64,000 bases of DNA, taken from positions 5,952,001 to 6,016,000 of the forward strand of contig NZ_CP139559.1 of assembly GCF_034263275.1 (NCBI RefSeq), in the 5' to 3' direction. Every line of letters begins with the position of its first letter. The first letter of the stretch is position 1. Of the stretch, positions 8,021-17,066 are shown piece by piece. The notes beneath the pieces are model-generated. The model worked only from the letters and a program-made list of their open reading frames with translations, did not search any database and was not told where the DNA came from. Origin of the DNA: Mucilaginibacter sp. cycad4. GTDB lineage: Bacteria > Bacteroidota > Bacteroidia > Sphingobacteriales > Sphingobacteriaceae. Made by a program: the position numbers and the translations under genes.

Positions 8021-8614
8021 ATGACAGATTTTAGCCAATTCGAATTCAGGAATCAACCCTGGTTCGATCAAGACAATTTTGAGGGATTTAACCAGGCCAT
8101 CCCTATGAAAACACTGGTAATTTATTGCTTTGACCCTCGGGCATCAGATATTCCGGAAGCAGTCGCTGCTTATTTCGGAGATGAAGTATATCCAGGCGAA
8201 AACATCCTCGATGAAGCTGGTAACCGGATCGGCCATACGCGGACGTTGTTTACGGAAACTAATGGTGGCGGCCGCGCAATAAATGCTATTCAATCAGTTG
8301 CCGCTATGGAATACTTATTCAGCCTGAAGAATGTTGTTGTTGTTCATCACTCATTCTGTGGTCTAACTTCGTTTACGCCAGATCATTTTAATACAGAATT
8401 TCATGATCATTATCATGTCGACGTTTCAGAAATGTTTGACCCGGAAAGCCTTGTGATTTCTGACTATGAAAAGTCGATAAAATATGATATCGATCTGCTT
8501 CGCTCCAGCATTGCCATACCAAAGCATGTTAACCTTTATGGTTTCTTCTATGATCTGAGTTCTCAACAGCTGACTGAAGTTGTTCGGGATATTCCGGAAA
8601 CAGACAAAGCATAA
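8021..8614 (+). CDS. beta-carbonic-anhydrase-like protein, cassette copy 2
   Basis: Paralogue of the 4506-5099 product, 197 residues and aligned end to end without gaps. All signature residues are kept (Cys36, Asp38, Arg40, His110, Cys113), as is the same opening and the DHYHVDV block. Changes are mostly conservative and clustered in the last third. Retention of every metal ligand in both copies argues that both are active enzymes. The HD gene follows 89 bp downstream. Its promoter carries the ACAGATCTGT operator shared with the TetR gene at 11952-12563. The substrate (CO2, or a relative such as CS2, COS or cyanate-derived CO2) is not decided by the sequence. Confidence 0.75.
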   Translation: MTDFSQFEFRNQPWFDQDNFEGFNQAIPMKTLVIYCFDPRASDIPEAVAAYFGDEVYPGENILDEAGNRIGHTRTLFTETNGGGRAINAIQSVAAMEYLFSLKNVVVVHHSFCGLTSFTPDHFNTEFHDHYHVDVSEMFDPESLVISDYEKSIKYDIDLLRSSIAIPKHVNLYGFFYDLSSQQLTEVVRDIPETDKA

Positions 8615-8703
8615 CACTTTTTGGTCGGCAAAATTCTGACAGCATTTACAATTAAATTTCATTAATCAGGTATCCATTAAATGGTATCTACAATTAAAAG
8701 CTT

Positions 8704-9339
8704 ATGTTTTCTGATATTATAGTTCCTGACAGTGCAATTGCACGGCAAGCCGAAGAATTTGCACGCTCGGTGTCTTCCGACATGTTATTTAACCATGTGA
8801 TGAGATGCTATTACTTCGGCGAACTCCTTGCTCAGCAAGAAAACTCAAAGGTAGATAGAGAGCTCATGTTCCTATCATCAGTACTGCATGACCTCGGTTT
8901 TACCGATGCCGGAAGAGGGGAAAATAGATTTGAGATCGAAGGCGCTCATGCTGCCCGGAAATTTCTTTTGGATCATGGCGTCGCTGATGACCGGGCATGG
9001 AAAATTTGGGATAACATAGCCCTGCACACTACTGATATTAGCCTTTACAAGGATGAAGGAAGCCGAATTTTGCAATTCGGTATTCTTTACGATCTGGTTG
9101 CGCTGCCTCCTGAAATAAAAATCGATCCGAGAGATGTTGCTGAAGTAGTTCATCGCTATCCGCGTTTAGGTTTTAAGCAAAGCTTTTACGAATTATTTCA
9201 TGATGAACTTGACAGAAAGCAACCTTATCCGCATAAGTTTCACTTTTGTTCATGTATTGAACATCATCGTTCAGGTACGTTGACGCAGATAATACCAGAG
9301 CCTCAGTCTCTCCTTAATGGTGCTCCCTTTAGCGAATAG
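8704..9339 (+). CDS. HD-domain hydrolase resembling cyanamide hydratase, cassette copy 2
   Basis: Paralogue of the 5191-5820 product, 211 residues. It keeps the HVMRCYYFG, LHDLGF and IALHTTDI metal-binding blocks. A second His that precedes the last block in copy 1 (WHNIALH) is Asp here (WDNIALH), so that His is not a conserved ligand. The C-terminus ends in the same LLNxAPFxE tail. It is probably co-transcribed with the carbonic-anhydrase-like gene upstream. Assignment to cyanamide hydratase rather than another HD hydrolase is by pattern only. Confidence 0.7.
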   Translation: MFSDIIVPDSAIARQAEEFARSVSSDMLFNHVMRCYYFGELLAQQENSKVDRELMFLSSVLHDLGFTDAGRGENRFEIEGAHAARKFLLDHGVADDRAWKIWDNIALHTTDISLYKDEGSRILQFGILYDLVALPPEIKIDPRDVAEVVHRYPRLGFKQSFYELFHDELDRKQPYPHKFHFCSCIEHHRSGTLTQIIPEPQSLLNGAPFSE

Positions 9340-9643
9340 CTTTGGTGGGATAAATCTGCGGTGTCTTCCAATGCTCCAGATCGCTAACTTAGTCGCCTGA
9401 TAAACTCCGTGGAGAACAGCAGCGTAAAGAGGCTATGCCATAATCAACATTGGTGCTTTTAACTTCGATTGTAGGTCTATCACAGAAATGCCTTAATTGC
9501 ATTAAACTAAAAGTGCTAAACATGATTACAGTGTGGCCTCTTTTTCTTTTTGCCCCGTCGGATTATTCAATAACATTGGGAAAAAGACAGGATTCTTTCG
9601 CTTCGATTTTGTCTACTAAATTTGACTACAATAAATTAGAATT
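9340..9643. other. intergenic region before AraC gene
   Basis: About 300 bp with no convincing gene, hairpin or repeat. An open frame beginning at 9450 overlaps the AraC gene in another frame and has no protein-like features. Confidence 0.5.
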
Positions 9644-10528
9644 ATGTCAGGTTTTAAACAGTTTTCATTCAAAAAATTCGGATACCTTGATTTTCACCAG
9701 GATTACGCCGCTCAAATGCAGCGGGGTGACTATACCGAATTTATCCGCATACTGTTCGTCAAAGCAGGAGGCCATGCCGTTATTGATTTTAAAGAATACC
9801 AACTCAATCGCGACGCCCTTTTTTTTATAAACAAAGGACAGTATCATAAGCTTGATGATACATGCCAGGGTACGATGCTTTATTATAACCGGGATTTTTA
9901 TTGCGTTGAAATTCACGATAAAGAAGTTGCCTGCGACGGCATACTTTTTCATAATGTCTACGACATTCCTGAAGTATTGATGGATGAAAAGAACTCGTCA
10001 ACAATGCAAGCCACTTTTCGCGACATAAAGGCCGAAATTGATGCAAACGACAGTAGTATGGAAGAGATGCTAAGGATATTGCTTAAACAGATCATTATTC
10101 GTTCAACACGGATCTGGAAAAGCGAACATCATGTCAATTCGGAAGAAGCACGGCAGGAAGTTGAATTCTCTCGTTCATTTAGCCAAATGGTAGAATGGCA
10201 TTATACCAAATTACATACCGTAGCAGACTACGCTGATATGCTTAGTATCACGCCCAAGGCATTAAATAAACGCATAAGCCGGTACAGTAATATATCTCCT
10301 AACGATATCATAAAAAATCGTATTATCCTGGAGGCCAAACGCCTTCTTGTACATACTGCCTTAAGCGTGAAAGAGATCGGCTATAAGCTGGGTTACGACG
10401 ATCCCTCTTATTTTATTCGCTTATTCAGTAAACATGCAGCAACTTCGCCACAAAACTTCCGGTTGCAATATCAAACCAAAGATTCGGGTAGCATCAATCA
10501 GTTAAATTTTACCGGGACTTCAAATTGA
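9644..10528 (+). CDS. AraC-family transcriptional regulator
   Basis: 294-residue AraC activator. It has an N-terminal cupin-like part (DYTEFIRILFVKAGGHAVIDFKE) and a C-terminal double helix-turn-helix, with KEIGYKLGYDDPSYFIRLFSKH followed by SPQNFR as the diagnostic second motif. It is paralogous in layout to the regulator at the left window edge, and like it lies directly upstream of a secreted hydrolase (146 bp to the ATG at 10675). Control of that hydrolase is the simplest guess. The inducer is unknown. Confidence 0.88.
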   Translation: MSGFKQFSFKKFGYLDFHQDYAAQMQRGDYTEFIRILFVKAGGHAVIDFKEYQLNRDALFFINKGQYHKLDDTCQGTMLYYNRDFYCVEIHDKEVACDGILFHNVYDIPEVLMDEKNSSTMQATFRDIKAEIDANDSSMEEMLRILLKQIIIRSTRIWKSEHHVNSEEARQEVEFSRSFSQMVEWHYTKLHTVADYADMLSITPKALNKRISRYSNISPNDIIKNRIILEAKRLLVHTALSVKEIGYKLGYDDPSYFIRLFSKHAATSPQNFRLQYQTKDSGSINQLNFTGTSN

Positions 10529-10674
10529 AGTCAGTATAGTATATTATTTTATTTAAGTATGTCCTGGCGGGGGAAATTGTCCTGTTCACGACGAATTCGG
10601 TGCATTGAATGGCCTTGATATGCACAGTAATTTTGTCTTGTTCAATAAAGGATAATATATTAAAATTAAATAAA

Positions 10675-11730
10675 ATGAAAACTTCAGCTATTGCCGGCAG
10701 AATTTCAGCTGTAATTCTAACCTTAACATTAGGCGGCGCAGCAGTTGCACAAACAACTCAACCTATTGACCCTGCCCAGGATCCACACATTGAAAGTAAT
10801 GTGAAAGCATTTTTGAACGTGCTCAATTCAGGAACAGGTAAACCGATAGAACAGCTTTCTCCAAAAGATGCCCGCTTAGTACTGGTCGGCGCACAAGAAT
10901 CAGTAAAATTTGACTACAGCGATATCAGTGTTACCGAAAAAATCATTACAGAAGATGGACAGCAAATAAAATTGGATATCGTTAAACCAGCCAATGCTAA
11001 AGGCGTTTTACCAGTATTCATGTTTTTCCACGGTGGTGGTTGGGTACTCGGAGATTTTCCAACACACAAACGTTTAGTTCACGACCTGGTGGTTAATTCA
11101 GGTGCTGCTGCTGTATTCGTAAATTACACCCCGTCACCGGAAGCTCACTACCCTGTGGCTATCAACCAGGCTTATAGTGCTACAAAATGGGTTGCTGCTC
11201 ACGGTGCCGAAATAAATGTAGACGGAAAAAGACTAGCAGTAGTAGGCAATAGCGTAGGCGGTAACATGGCTGCTGTGGTTGCGTTGATGGCAAAAGATAA
11301 AAAGGGCCCTGAGCTAAAACTGCAGGTGTTGTTATGGCCGGTGACTGATGCTAACTTCGAGACTGGATCTTACAACCAGTTTGCTACCGGCAGGTTCCTT
11401 ACAAAAAATATGATGAAATGGTTCTGGGATAACTATGCTCCAAACCTTGAGGATCGCAACCAGATCTATGCTTCACCTCTACAGGCAACAACTGATCAAT
11501 TAAAAGGGTTGCCTACAGCAGTGATTGAAACTGCGGAAAATGACGTATTGCGTGACGAAGGCGAAGCTTATGGACGCAAGCTGGATGAAGCCGGTGTTAA
11601 GGTTAGCTCTATCCGCTACAATGGTATGATTCACGATTGGGGTTTGTTAAACCCATTGGCTAAAGTACCGGGCACTCAATCTGCAATGTTACATGCAGCC
11701 GCTGAAATTAAAAAGGCGTTGGCAAAATAA
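10675..11730 (+). CDS. secreted alpha/beta hydrolase (HSL/acetyl-hydrolase type)
   Basis: Exported hydrolase of the hormone-sensitive-lipase-like family. A signal peptide ends at GGAAVAQ near residue 25. The family oxyanion motif HGGGW is present, with the nucleophile elbow GNSVGG (in place of the usual GDSAGG), an Asp in ETAENDVLRDEG and a His in MIHDWG completing a plausible triad. The family hydrolyses short acyl esters; the natural substrate is unknown. ATG 10675 is preferred to an in-frame start at 10609 because it places the signal peptide at the terminus. A strong bidirectional hairpin follows at 11790-11832. Confidence 0.88.
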   Translation: MKTSAIAGRISAVILTLTLGGAAVAQTTQPIDPAQDPHIESNVKAFLNVLNSGTGKPIEQLSPKDARLVLVGAQESVKFDYSDISVTEKIITEDGQQIKLDIVKPANAKGVLPVFMFFHGGGWVLGDFPTHKRLVHDLVVNSGAAAVFVNYTPSPEAHYPVAINQAYSATKWVAAHGAEINVDGKRLAVVGNSVGGNMAAVVALMAKDKKGPELKLQVLLWPVTDANFETGSYNQFATGRFLTKNMMKWFWDNYAPNLEDRNQIYASPLQATTDQLKGLPTAVIETAENDVLRDEGEAYGRKLDEAGVKVSSIRYNGMIHDWGLLNPLAKVPGTQSAMLHAAAEIKKALAK

Positions 11731-11789
11731 TCCCTGTTATTACAGACCGGGGCTATAAGACTATCTAACAAGTCATTATTAACTCCAGG

Positions 11790-11832
11790 AAAGAAAAAGG
11801 GGTAGAAATTTGATTTCTGCCCCTTTTTCTTT
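11790..11832. terminator. strong bidirectional terminator
   Basis: A 20-bp stem (11790-11809 with 11813-11832, one G:T pair) with a 3-nt loop, A-rich on the left arm and T-rich on the right. It separates the hydrolase (+) from the convergent TetR gene (-). Confidence 0.8.
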
Positions 11833-11951
11833 TGCCAATTTTCGTTAATGAATAGCGGCATATTCTTAAGCTGACGCTCTCGATACTATAAAAATCTGAA
11901 TTGCTGTAAAATGCCATTTCGTTATTGAAGGCAAAATATACTGCAACGATT

Positions 11952-12563
11952 TTAAAGTTCGTTCAACAAGCGTTCAGCTATTTTTTTATTTAAAGCGGCA
12001 ACATCGCCGTTTCCTGAAATTTGTGCTACGATTGGCGCTCCTGTGATTAAGGTCAATAGTTGAGGGAGAAGGATCTCAACCTTATCGGGAGTGGTTAATA
12101 GTAATAGGCGCGTTCTGATAAAATCATTCCATTTTTCAAAATGCGCTCCGACCTTATCGCGGAGAGGTTTAGATTCTTTAATATTGAATTCACTTAAACC
12201 CCGATTGAAAGCGCATCCGTTAAAATCCTCTTCTGCAAACCAATCTTTTAACGAATCAAAAATTGCCAGGATCTCCTGCTTAGGATCATGTGTGCCTTCT
12301 GAAACACGTTTTTCCATATCAGAGAAACGTAGCCAATCCCGAAACTCTAAGGTGGCACTCATCAGATCAGATTTTGACGGAAAATGATCATAGAAACTCC
12401 GCTTAGACACATCGCTCTCCGCGACAATACGGTCAACACCGACCGTATTGAAACCAAATTCATTAAACAGCGCGTACGCTGTTTTTAATATGCGCTCCCT
12501 TGGCTTTAAGGTTTTTATATTTTCAGTTCGTAAATCTTTGGGAACTAAACTAGTTGTTGCCAT
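11952..12563 (-). CDS. TetR/AcrR-family transcriptional regulator
   Basis: 203-residue TetR repressor. The N-terminal DNA-binding domain reads RERILKTAYALFNEFGFNTVGVDRIVAESDVSKRSFYDHFPSKSDL (split over residues ~20-65), with the typical YxHFxSKxxL recognition end. The C-terminal ligand domain is unlike anything I can name. Its own promoter region contains the ACAGATCTGT palindrome also found in the spacer of the cassette 2 promoter, so it probably represses itself and the carbonic-anhydrase/HD cassette. It may respond to a small toxic molecule handled by that cassette (inference). Confidence 0.88.
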   Translation of the reverse strand: MATTSLVPKDLRTENIKTLKPRERILKTAYALFNEFGFNTVGVDRIVAESDVSKRSFYDHFPSKSDLMSATLEFRDWLRFSDMEKRVSEGTHDPKQEILAIFDSLKDWFAEEDFNGCAFNRGLSEFNIKESKPLRDKVGAHFEKWNDFIRTRLLLLTTPDKVEILLPQLLTLITGAPIVAQISGNGDVAALNKKIAERLLNEL

Positions 12564-12604
12564 AATAAATCATCAATAAATTCAACGTTTACAACGCTGA
12601 ATAT

Positions 12605-12630
12605 AACACACAGATCTGTCTATTTACAAA
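12605..12630 (-). promoter_or_regulatory. TetR operator in the tetR-type gene's own promoter
   Basis: Core ACAGATCTGT (12610-12619), 47 bp upstream of the start codon. On the minus strand TTTG (complement of 12627-12630) is followed by the palindrome and then an AT-rich stretch, the same arrangement as at 7955-7985. Confidence 0.6.
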
Positions 12631-12768
12631 GGTAAACTTGTTAGAAGACTTTCTGATGCATTGAGCTAAAAAATGACAAAATAAAACTAAAGCCCTTCAT
12701 TATTAACATCTAAGGAGAAGTAATGAACTATTGTTAAAATGCCGTTACCTTTTGTGCTATATATGGTT

Positions 12769-13677
12769 TTACGTTTGGAAGGAATAACTCTTCCTGTATT
12801 CGCTAGGCGTAATACCTAGGTTCTTTTTAAAAAATTGTGTAAAATTAGGCTGTTCAGCAAAGCCAATCGAATAACCGATGTCGTTTAAAGTCCAATCCGT
12901 TTGTAATAGCAAAGCCTTACTCTCCTCAAGTAGTCGATCCCGAATATGCGTGCTAATGTTCTGGCCAGTGTGCTTTTTTAATAACGCGTTTAAGTAATTG
13001 GGATGCAAAGCAAGATGGTTGGCAAATTCCTTTGCCGTTTTGATACGTATTGGGCTTTCCTGATTGATGTCAGAAGCTTCAGTCTCCAGTAATTGAAAAA
13101 ACTGATGAATGTGCCGGTATTCTTCCAAAACAGTATTTGGCACAGGGATGTCAGCTGATTTAACGCTTTCAATGATGATCAATTGCAGATAAACTTGCAA
13201 TGTTTCCTCTGTCAATTCGCCTCCCTCTGCAACTTGCGTATGCATCTGTTCATAGAGTGCATCAATTGCAGTTACAGCAGATTGATCCAGGTTGATCACA
13301 CTTCTTGAAATATCTGAGAAAAGCTTATGCTTATCCATCGCGTATTTCAACGTAGGATATGAATCAACATATTTCTTCTTAAACAGACAATAATGGCCTG
13401 ACAGGGTAGGCGATATGCTACGCCAGGATATTATCTCGTTTGGATGGATAAAGAAAATGCATGGCCGGTCAACATGGTAATTGTTCATTCCTAATGAGAA
13501 CAATCCTTCTCCTCGGCTTATAAATAATATTTTGTAAAAATCTCTGCGGTTAGGAGAGATATAATTATCACAAACAAGATTATTACAATTAACTACACGA
13601 ATATTCCAGTTTTGAATGTAGTCCCTTTCTACAGGAATTTTTCCGGGAAAATCGTGAAGCAATGCTATGTTTGGCAT
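12769..13677 (-). CDS. AraC-family transcriptional regulator
   Basis: 302-residue AraC regulator. The N-terminal part has AraC sensing-domain features (FLFISRGEGLF-like core, HVDRPCIFFIHPNEI). The C-terminal HTH pair includes ALHPNYLNALLKKHTGQ and NDIGYSIGFAEQPNFTQFFKKNLGITPSEYRK, which is diagnostic. It is divergent from the histidine kinase across about 340 bp. No obvious target gene is adjacent on its own strand; the next gene, TetR, is in the same direction 205 bp away. Confidence 0.88.
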   Translation of the reverse strand: MPNIALLHDFPGKIPVERDYIQNWNIRVVNCNNLVCDNYISPNRRDFYKILFISRGEGLFSLGMNNYHVDRPCIFFIHPNEIISWRSISPTLSGHYCLFKKKYVDSYPTLKYAMDKHKLFSDISRSVINLDQSAVTAIDALYEQMHTQVAEGGELTEETLQVYLQLIIIESVKSADIPVPNTVLEEYRHIHQFFQLLETEASDINQESPIRIKTAKEFANHLALHPNYLNALLKKHTGQNISTHIRDRLLEESKALLLQTDWTLNDIGYSIGFAEQPNFTQFFKKNLGITPSEYRKSYSFQT

Positions 13678-14018
13678 GATGCGTAATTAGTACAGGGATA
13701 AATAACAAATATACGATTACTCTTTTCAAGCTGAGATATTTTCTATGATAAATACCCTTGTTAAGTTTTTTTTGTGTTACTGTAAAATTTCTCGTCAAAA
13801 ACTTTTGAGTCAGATAGGTTGGTCATTATTTACAAAATATCTGGTAACGTTGGGGGTTCTATAAGCCGGGAGGCCATTGTTATAGCTATGCAACTACTAG
13901 CTTTATTAATATTGTATTAACTTTGATTGCAATGCATAACTTTTAAAGGGATTTGCGATTGTCAAATGCGCGTTTTTCACTAAATTTAGTACTGCGCTTG
14001 ACTAATCCTTTAATAGTG
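13678..14018. other. divergent intergenic region AraC / histidine kinase
   Basis: About 340 bp between the AraC start and the preferred kinase start. AT-rich; no hairpin, repeat or RNA gene was recognised. Confidence 0.5.
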
Positions 14019-16238
14019 ATGACAGATTACCCCTATATGACGGCTCAAAAAGTAAAAGTCCTGCTTTTCTATATCATAGCTACAGCCGTTTTCTGTTTCT
14101 CATTTCAACAAAGTAAAGCCCAGTTAAAACACGCGACTATATCGAAATCGCTTATTATCACAGACTCTTTGATCCATAAGGGTGATTTTTATGCTAATCT
14201 GGCACCATACCACTTTGTTGACAGTTCGATAAAATACCTGTTAAAGGCGCACAAGCTTAGTACGGCAGCTGGGAATGAGCGAAAAATCGTTCAAACATCA
14301 ATTTTGCTCGCCATTCAGTATGCAAAGAAAAATGAATGGAAGACAAGTGAGTCTTTTAGTGAGATGGCCGTTGCTCCTTATCTCAAGCGTGACGATTTAG
14401 TCAACGCGGCGAAAACCTATAATACGCTTTCTTCCATGTTTTTATTCGGCACGAATATCAATGCTAAAATGGTGTCTAGGAGCGTATTTTTCAGTAATGA
14501 GGAACGAAAGATATTGCTGGCAAAAAAGGATGTCTATGGTGCAGCATTAGCGCTCAAACACATGGGAGATGCAAATTTGTATATCCGGAATCTAGATTCA
14601 TCTGACAACCAGCTAAAAAGGGTTTTACAAATTTATAAGAAGGTTAGTCCTCAAAAAATCCATGAAGTTTATTTCTTACTGGCTAGTTCCAGCGCTTTAA
14701 GAGGGGATCTGCCTAAAGAACTTGAGTATCGAATGAAGGTCTTTTCTACCATGCCGGCTACGACCTCAAAATGGGAAAAAGCGTATTATTTTTTTAAAGC
14801 GGCTCTTACCTACGAAGGGATGGGAAGATACAGTTTAGCGCTGGATTACCTCAAAAAAAGCTTCGCACTCTATCCAACGCAAGGGGAGCTGACTTGGAGG
14901 TTTATGAACGACCTTATCAAATTACAACGAAAAAAAGAAGCTATCCTCTTTTTTTTAAATAATAAGAAAAACATAGACCTGCGTACCTGGTATGATACAA
15001 GCTTCTATTATCGTAGCCTGGGGACCTATTACCAGGCTATTGGAAATAATAAAAACGCTGAGAATAGCTATCTGAAATTATTGAAATTTGGGAAAGGAGA
15101 TATGTCAACGATAGGCGCGATTTCAGAAACTAAGGTGAATAACTATTTAACCATAATAAATTTCTATCTGAGCAGAAGAAATTATACAAAAGCCGCACAT
15201 TATATAACCGAACTGGATTCCATTCCGAAGTTTATAACCAATCAAGTTACCGAAAGCGAAATCGAGCTGATTAAGTTCAAGACAGACTCGGGAAATAATC
15301 GCTATTTATCTGCCATCAAGCACTATGGAAATTACCAACTGATTAAAGATACAATTCTAAATTTTTCGAAGGCCAGACAAATTTCGGATATGGAATTAAA
15401 GTATGCAACAGCCGAAAAAGATAAGAATATAGCTTTACTTAAGAAACAAGCCCTGATGGATAGGGAGCGTTCGGGATATTTTATAGCTTGTATCGTTCTG
15501 CTGACCATTATCCTCGCAGCTTTGTATAGTCGAAATCGGCTTAGGCGTCGTAATATTAAACTGCTTCGCGAGAAACAAACAGAAATTATATCAAAGAATA
15601 CTCTATTGGAACAATTGAATACCGATAATAAGTTGCTTTTAAAAGAAGTACATCATCGGGTAAAAAACAACATGCAGACAATTGTTAGTTTACTGCATTC
15701 TCAATCCGCGGGATTGCAGGACAAAACGGCTTTAAGCGCGGTCTTGGATAGCCAACACAGAGTTTATACGATGGCGCTAATTCATCAAAAACTTTACAAA
15801 GGGGAGCTTGGCACAACTGTCTACATGCCAGAATATATAGCAGAGTTTGTCGACTACTTAAAACAAAGTTTCGATAGTGGTGATAAAATAGCTTTTTCAA
15901 TAAATATTGAACCGCTTTTCTTCGATGTAGGCATCGCAGTTCCTATTGGATTGATCATAAATGAAGCGATTACAAATTCGATCAAACACGCATTTAATAA
16001 ACAGTCGGCAGGAGAAATTAAAGTTAATTTATTTGCATCGGAGGATGCTGCTTGTTTAATTATCACGGATGATGGCTGTGGTATGCCTGATACTTTCCTT
16101 TTAGAGAAGTCAACATCATTTGGTATAAAACTAATGTCTGGCCTGGCGGACTATGATTTGGGAGGAAATCTTCAGATTCTAACTAATAACGGAACTACTT
16201 TAAAATTAAGTTTCAATATGAATCTCTTTCATCAATGA
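14019..16238 (+). CDS. TPR-containing sensor histidine kinase (HisKA_2 type), orphan
   Basis: Membrane-bound two-component sensor. A hydrophobic signal/anchor lies near the N-terminus (VLLFYIIATAVFCFSF), followed by about 400 residues of TPR-like helical repeats that would be periplasmic, then a second membrane segment (YFIACIVLLTIILAALYS) and a cytoplasmic kinase. The phosphoacceptor block HHRVKNNMQTIVSLL (H-R-x-K-N, LytS/HWE-like HisKA_2) is followed by an ATPase with an N-box (INEAITNSIKHAF) and G-boxes (DDGCGMPD, FGIKLM). ATG 14019 or 14037 is preferred over a TTG at 13953. No response regulator is adjacent, so it is an orphan here. The ligand is unknown. Confidence 0.85.
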   Translation: MTDYPYMTAQKVKVLLFYIIATAVFCFSFQQSKAQLKHATISKSLIITDSLIHKGDFYANLAPYHFVDSSIKYLLKAHKLSTAAGNERKIVQTSILLAIQYAKKNEWKTSESFSEMAVAPYLKRDDLVNAAKTYNTLSSMFLFGTNINAKMVSRSVFFSNEERKILLAKKDVYGAALALKHMGDANLYIRNLDSSDNQLKRVLQIYKKVSPQKIHEVYFLLASSSALRGDLPKELEYRMKVFSTMPATTSKWEKAYYFFKAALTYEGMGRYSLALDYLKKSFALYPTQGELTWRFMNDLIKLQRKKEAILFFLNNKKNIDLRTWYDTSFYYRSLGTYYQAIGNNKNAENSYLKLLKFGKGDMSTIGAISETKVNNYLTIINFYLSRRNYTKAAHYITELDSIPKFITNQVTESEIELIKFKTDSGNNRYLSAIKHYGNYQLIKDTILNFSKARQISDMELKYATAEKDKNIALLKKQALMDRERSGYFIACIVLLTIILAALYSRNRLRRRNIKLLREKQTEIISKNTLLEQLNTDNKLLLKEVHHRVKNNMQTIVSLLHSQSAGLQDKTALSAVLDSQHRVYTMALIHQKLYKGELGTTVYMPEYIAEFVDYLKQSFDSGDKIAFSINIEPLFFDVGIAVPIGLIINEAITNSIKHAFNKQSAGEIKVNLFASEDAACLIITDDGCGMPDTFLLEKSTSFGIKLMSGLADYDLGGNLQILTNNGTTLKLSFNMNLFHQ

Positions 16239-16421
16239 AACCAAAAGCTTAATTTGCTCATTTTTCGTTGACTATCGGTCGCTTACTAGTAAAGAAATGT
16301 CCGGCCGATACAGGAATAAGTAATACAATCAGCCAATAGGTCAGCCCTCAATATTTAAATAAATAATTGTTGATTTTCAAGAGAACGCGAACTGAAGTAA
16401 AAAACGACTAACGATTGGTAT

Positions 16422-17066
16422 CTATAGAGCAGGATATTTCTCATTAAATTCTTTAATAATGTTGTTCGTTAGTAGAGAAGTATCCTTAAGAAAGGATTCA
16501 AGGATTTTTTTATTCCTTATCCTGATTAGACCAACGCTGCCGGCCATACTTACCTGCTCCTGCTGTAAAAACTTAAAATCTTTGTGTTTATCCAAAGCTT
16601 TCTCCTCATTATCCTGCATAACCCCGCCGTTATGGGCTAAAAGGTTTCTGATATTTTGGTAGTGTGCAAGTCGCCCCCAGGGGGCATGTTCACGAGATGC
16701 GCTAACTAGCCTTCCTACCAGAGACAGATAATTAGTGTATTGTTCCAGAATTCCTCTGCCGGAAATATGGTTTAGCTTGATATGGATGTTTGGTTGACTT
16801 TCCAAAGTGCTTGCCACTTTCATGAGAAAATGTTCAAAGGAGGCATACATGGTCACAAAAATTGAATTTACGAAAAGCCATTCAATATTGTTCAGATGAC
16901 TGCCTTCATCAAGCCAATCGCTACTCGTCTCATTTTTAATCACCCTTTCCGTAAAATCATCATTCTGATCCTTAAAGCGTTGTAGGTTATCATCCGCAAG
17001 CAGTAAATAGGACTTTAAATTTTTCACGTATAGAGTGTTACTCAGTGGAAGACTGTATTTTAACAT
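16422..17066 (-). CDS. HEPN-type protein (candidate defence effector)
   Basis: 214-residue, mostly helical protein. A helix with SIFVTMYASFEHFLMKVA and a later helix HYQNIRNLLAHNGG carry the pattern R-N-x-x-x-H (Rx4H), the signature of HEPN RNases, and the layout recalls the MAE_28990/RiboL-PSP-HEPN group. HEPN proteins cleave RNA in toxin-antitoxin and STAND-linked antiphage systems. The start codon overlaps the stop of the upstream 189-residue gene, indicating translational coupling. Calling it an active RNase is inference; it could be a non-catalytic HEPN. Confidence 0.6.
   Translation of the reverse strand: MLKYSLPLSNTLYVKNLKSYLLLADDNLQRFKDQNDDFTERVIKNETSSDWLDEGSHLNNIEWLFVNSIFVTMYASFEHFLMKVASTLESQPNIHIKLNHISGRGILEQYTNYLSLVGRLVSASREHAPWGRLAHYQNIRNLLAHNGGVMQDNEEKALDKHKDFKFLQQEQVSMAGSVGLIRIRNKKILESFLKDTSLLTNNIIKEFNEKYPAL

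Noticed and set aside
9450..9830. 126-codon open frame upstream of and into the AraC gene
   Set aside because: It overlaps the AraC coding sequence in another frame, has no domain-like pattern and starts in an AT-rich leader.
16239..16421. Response regulator for the orphan kinase
   Set aside because: Only 183 bp between the kinase and the HEPN gene; no receiver domain found.
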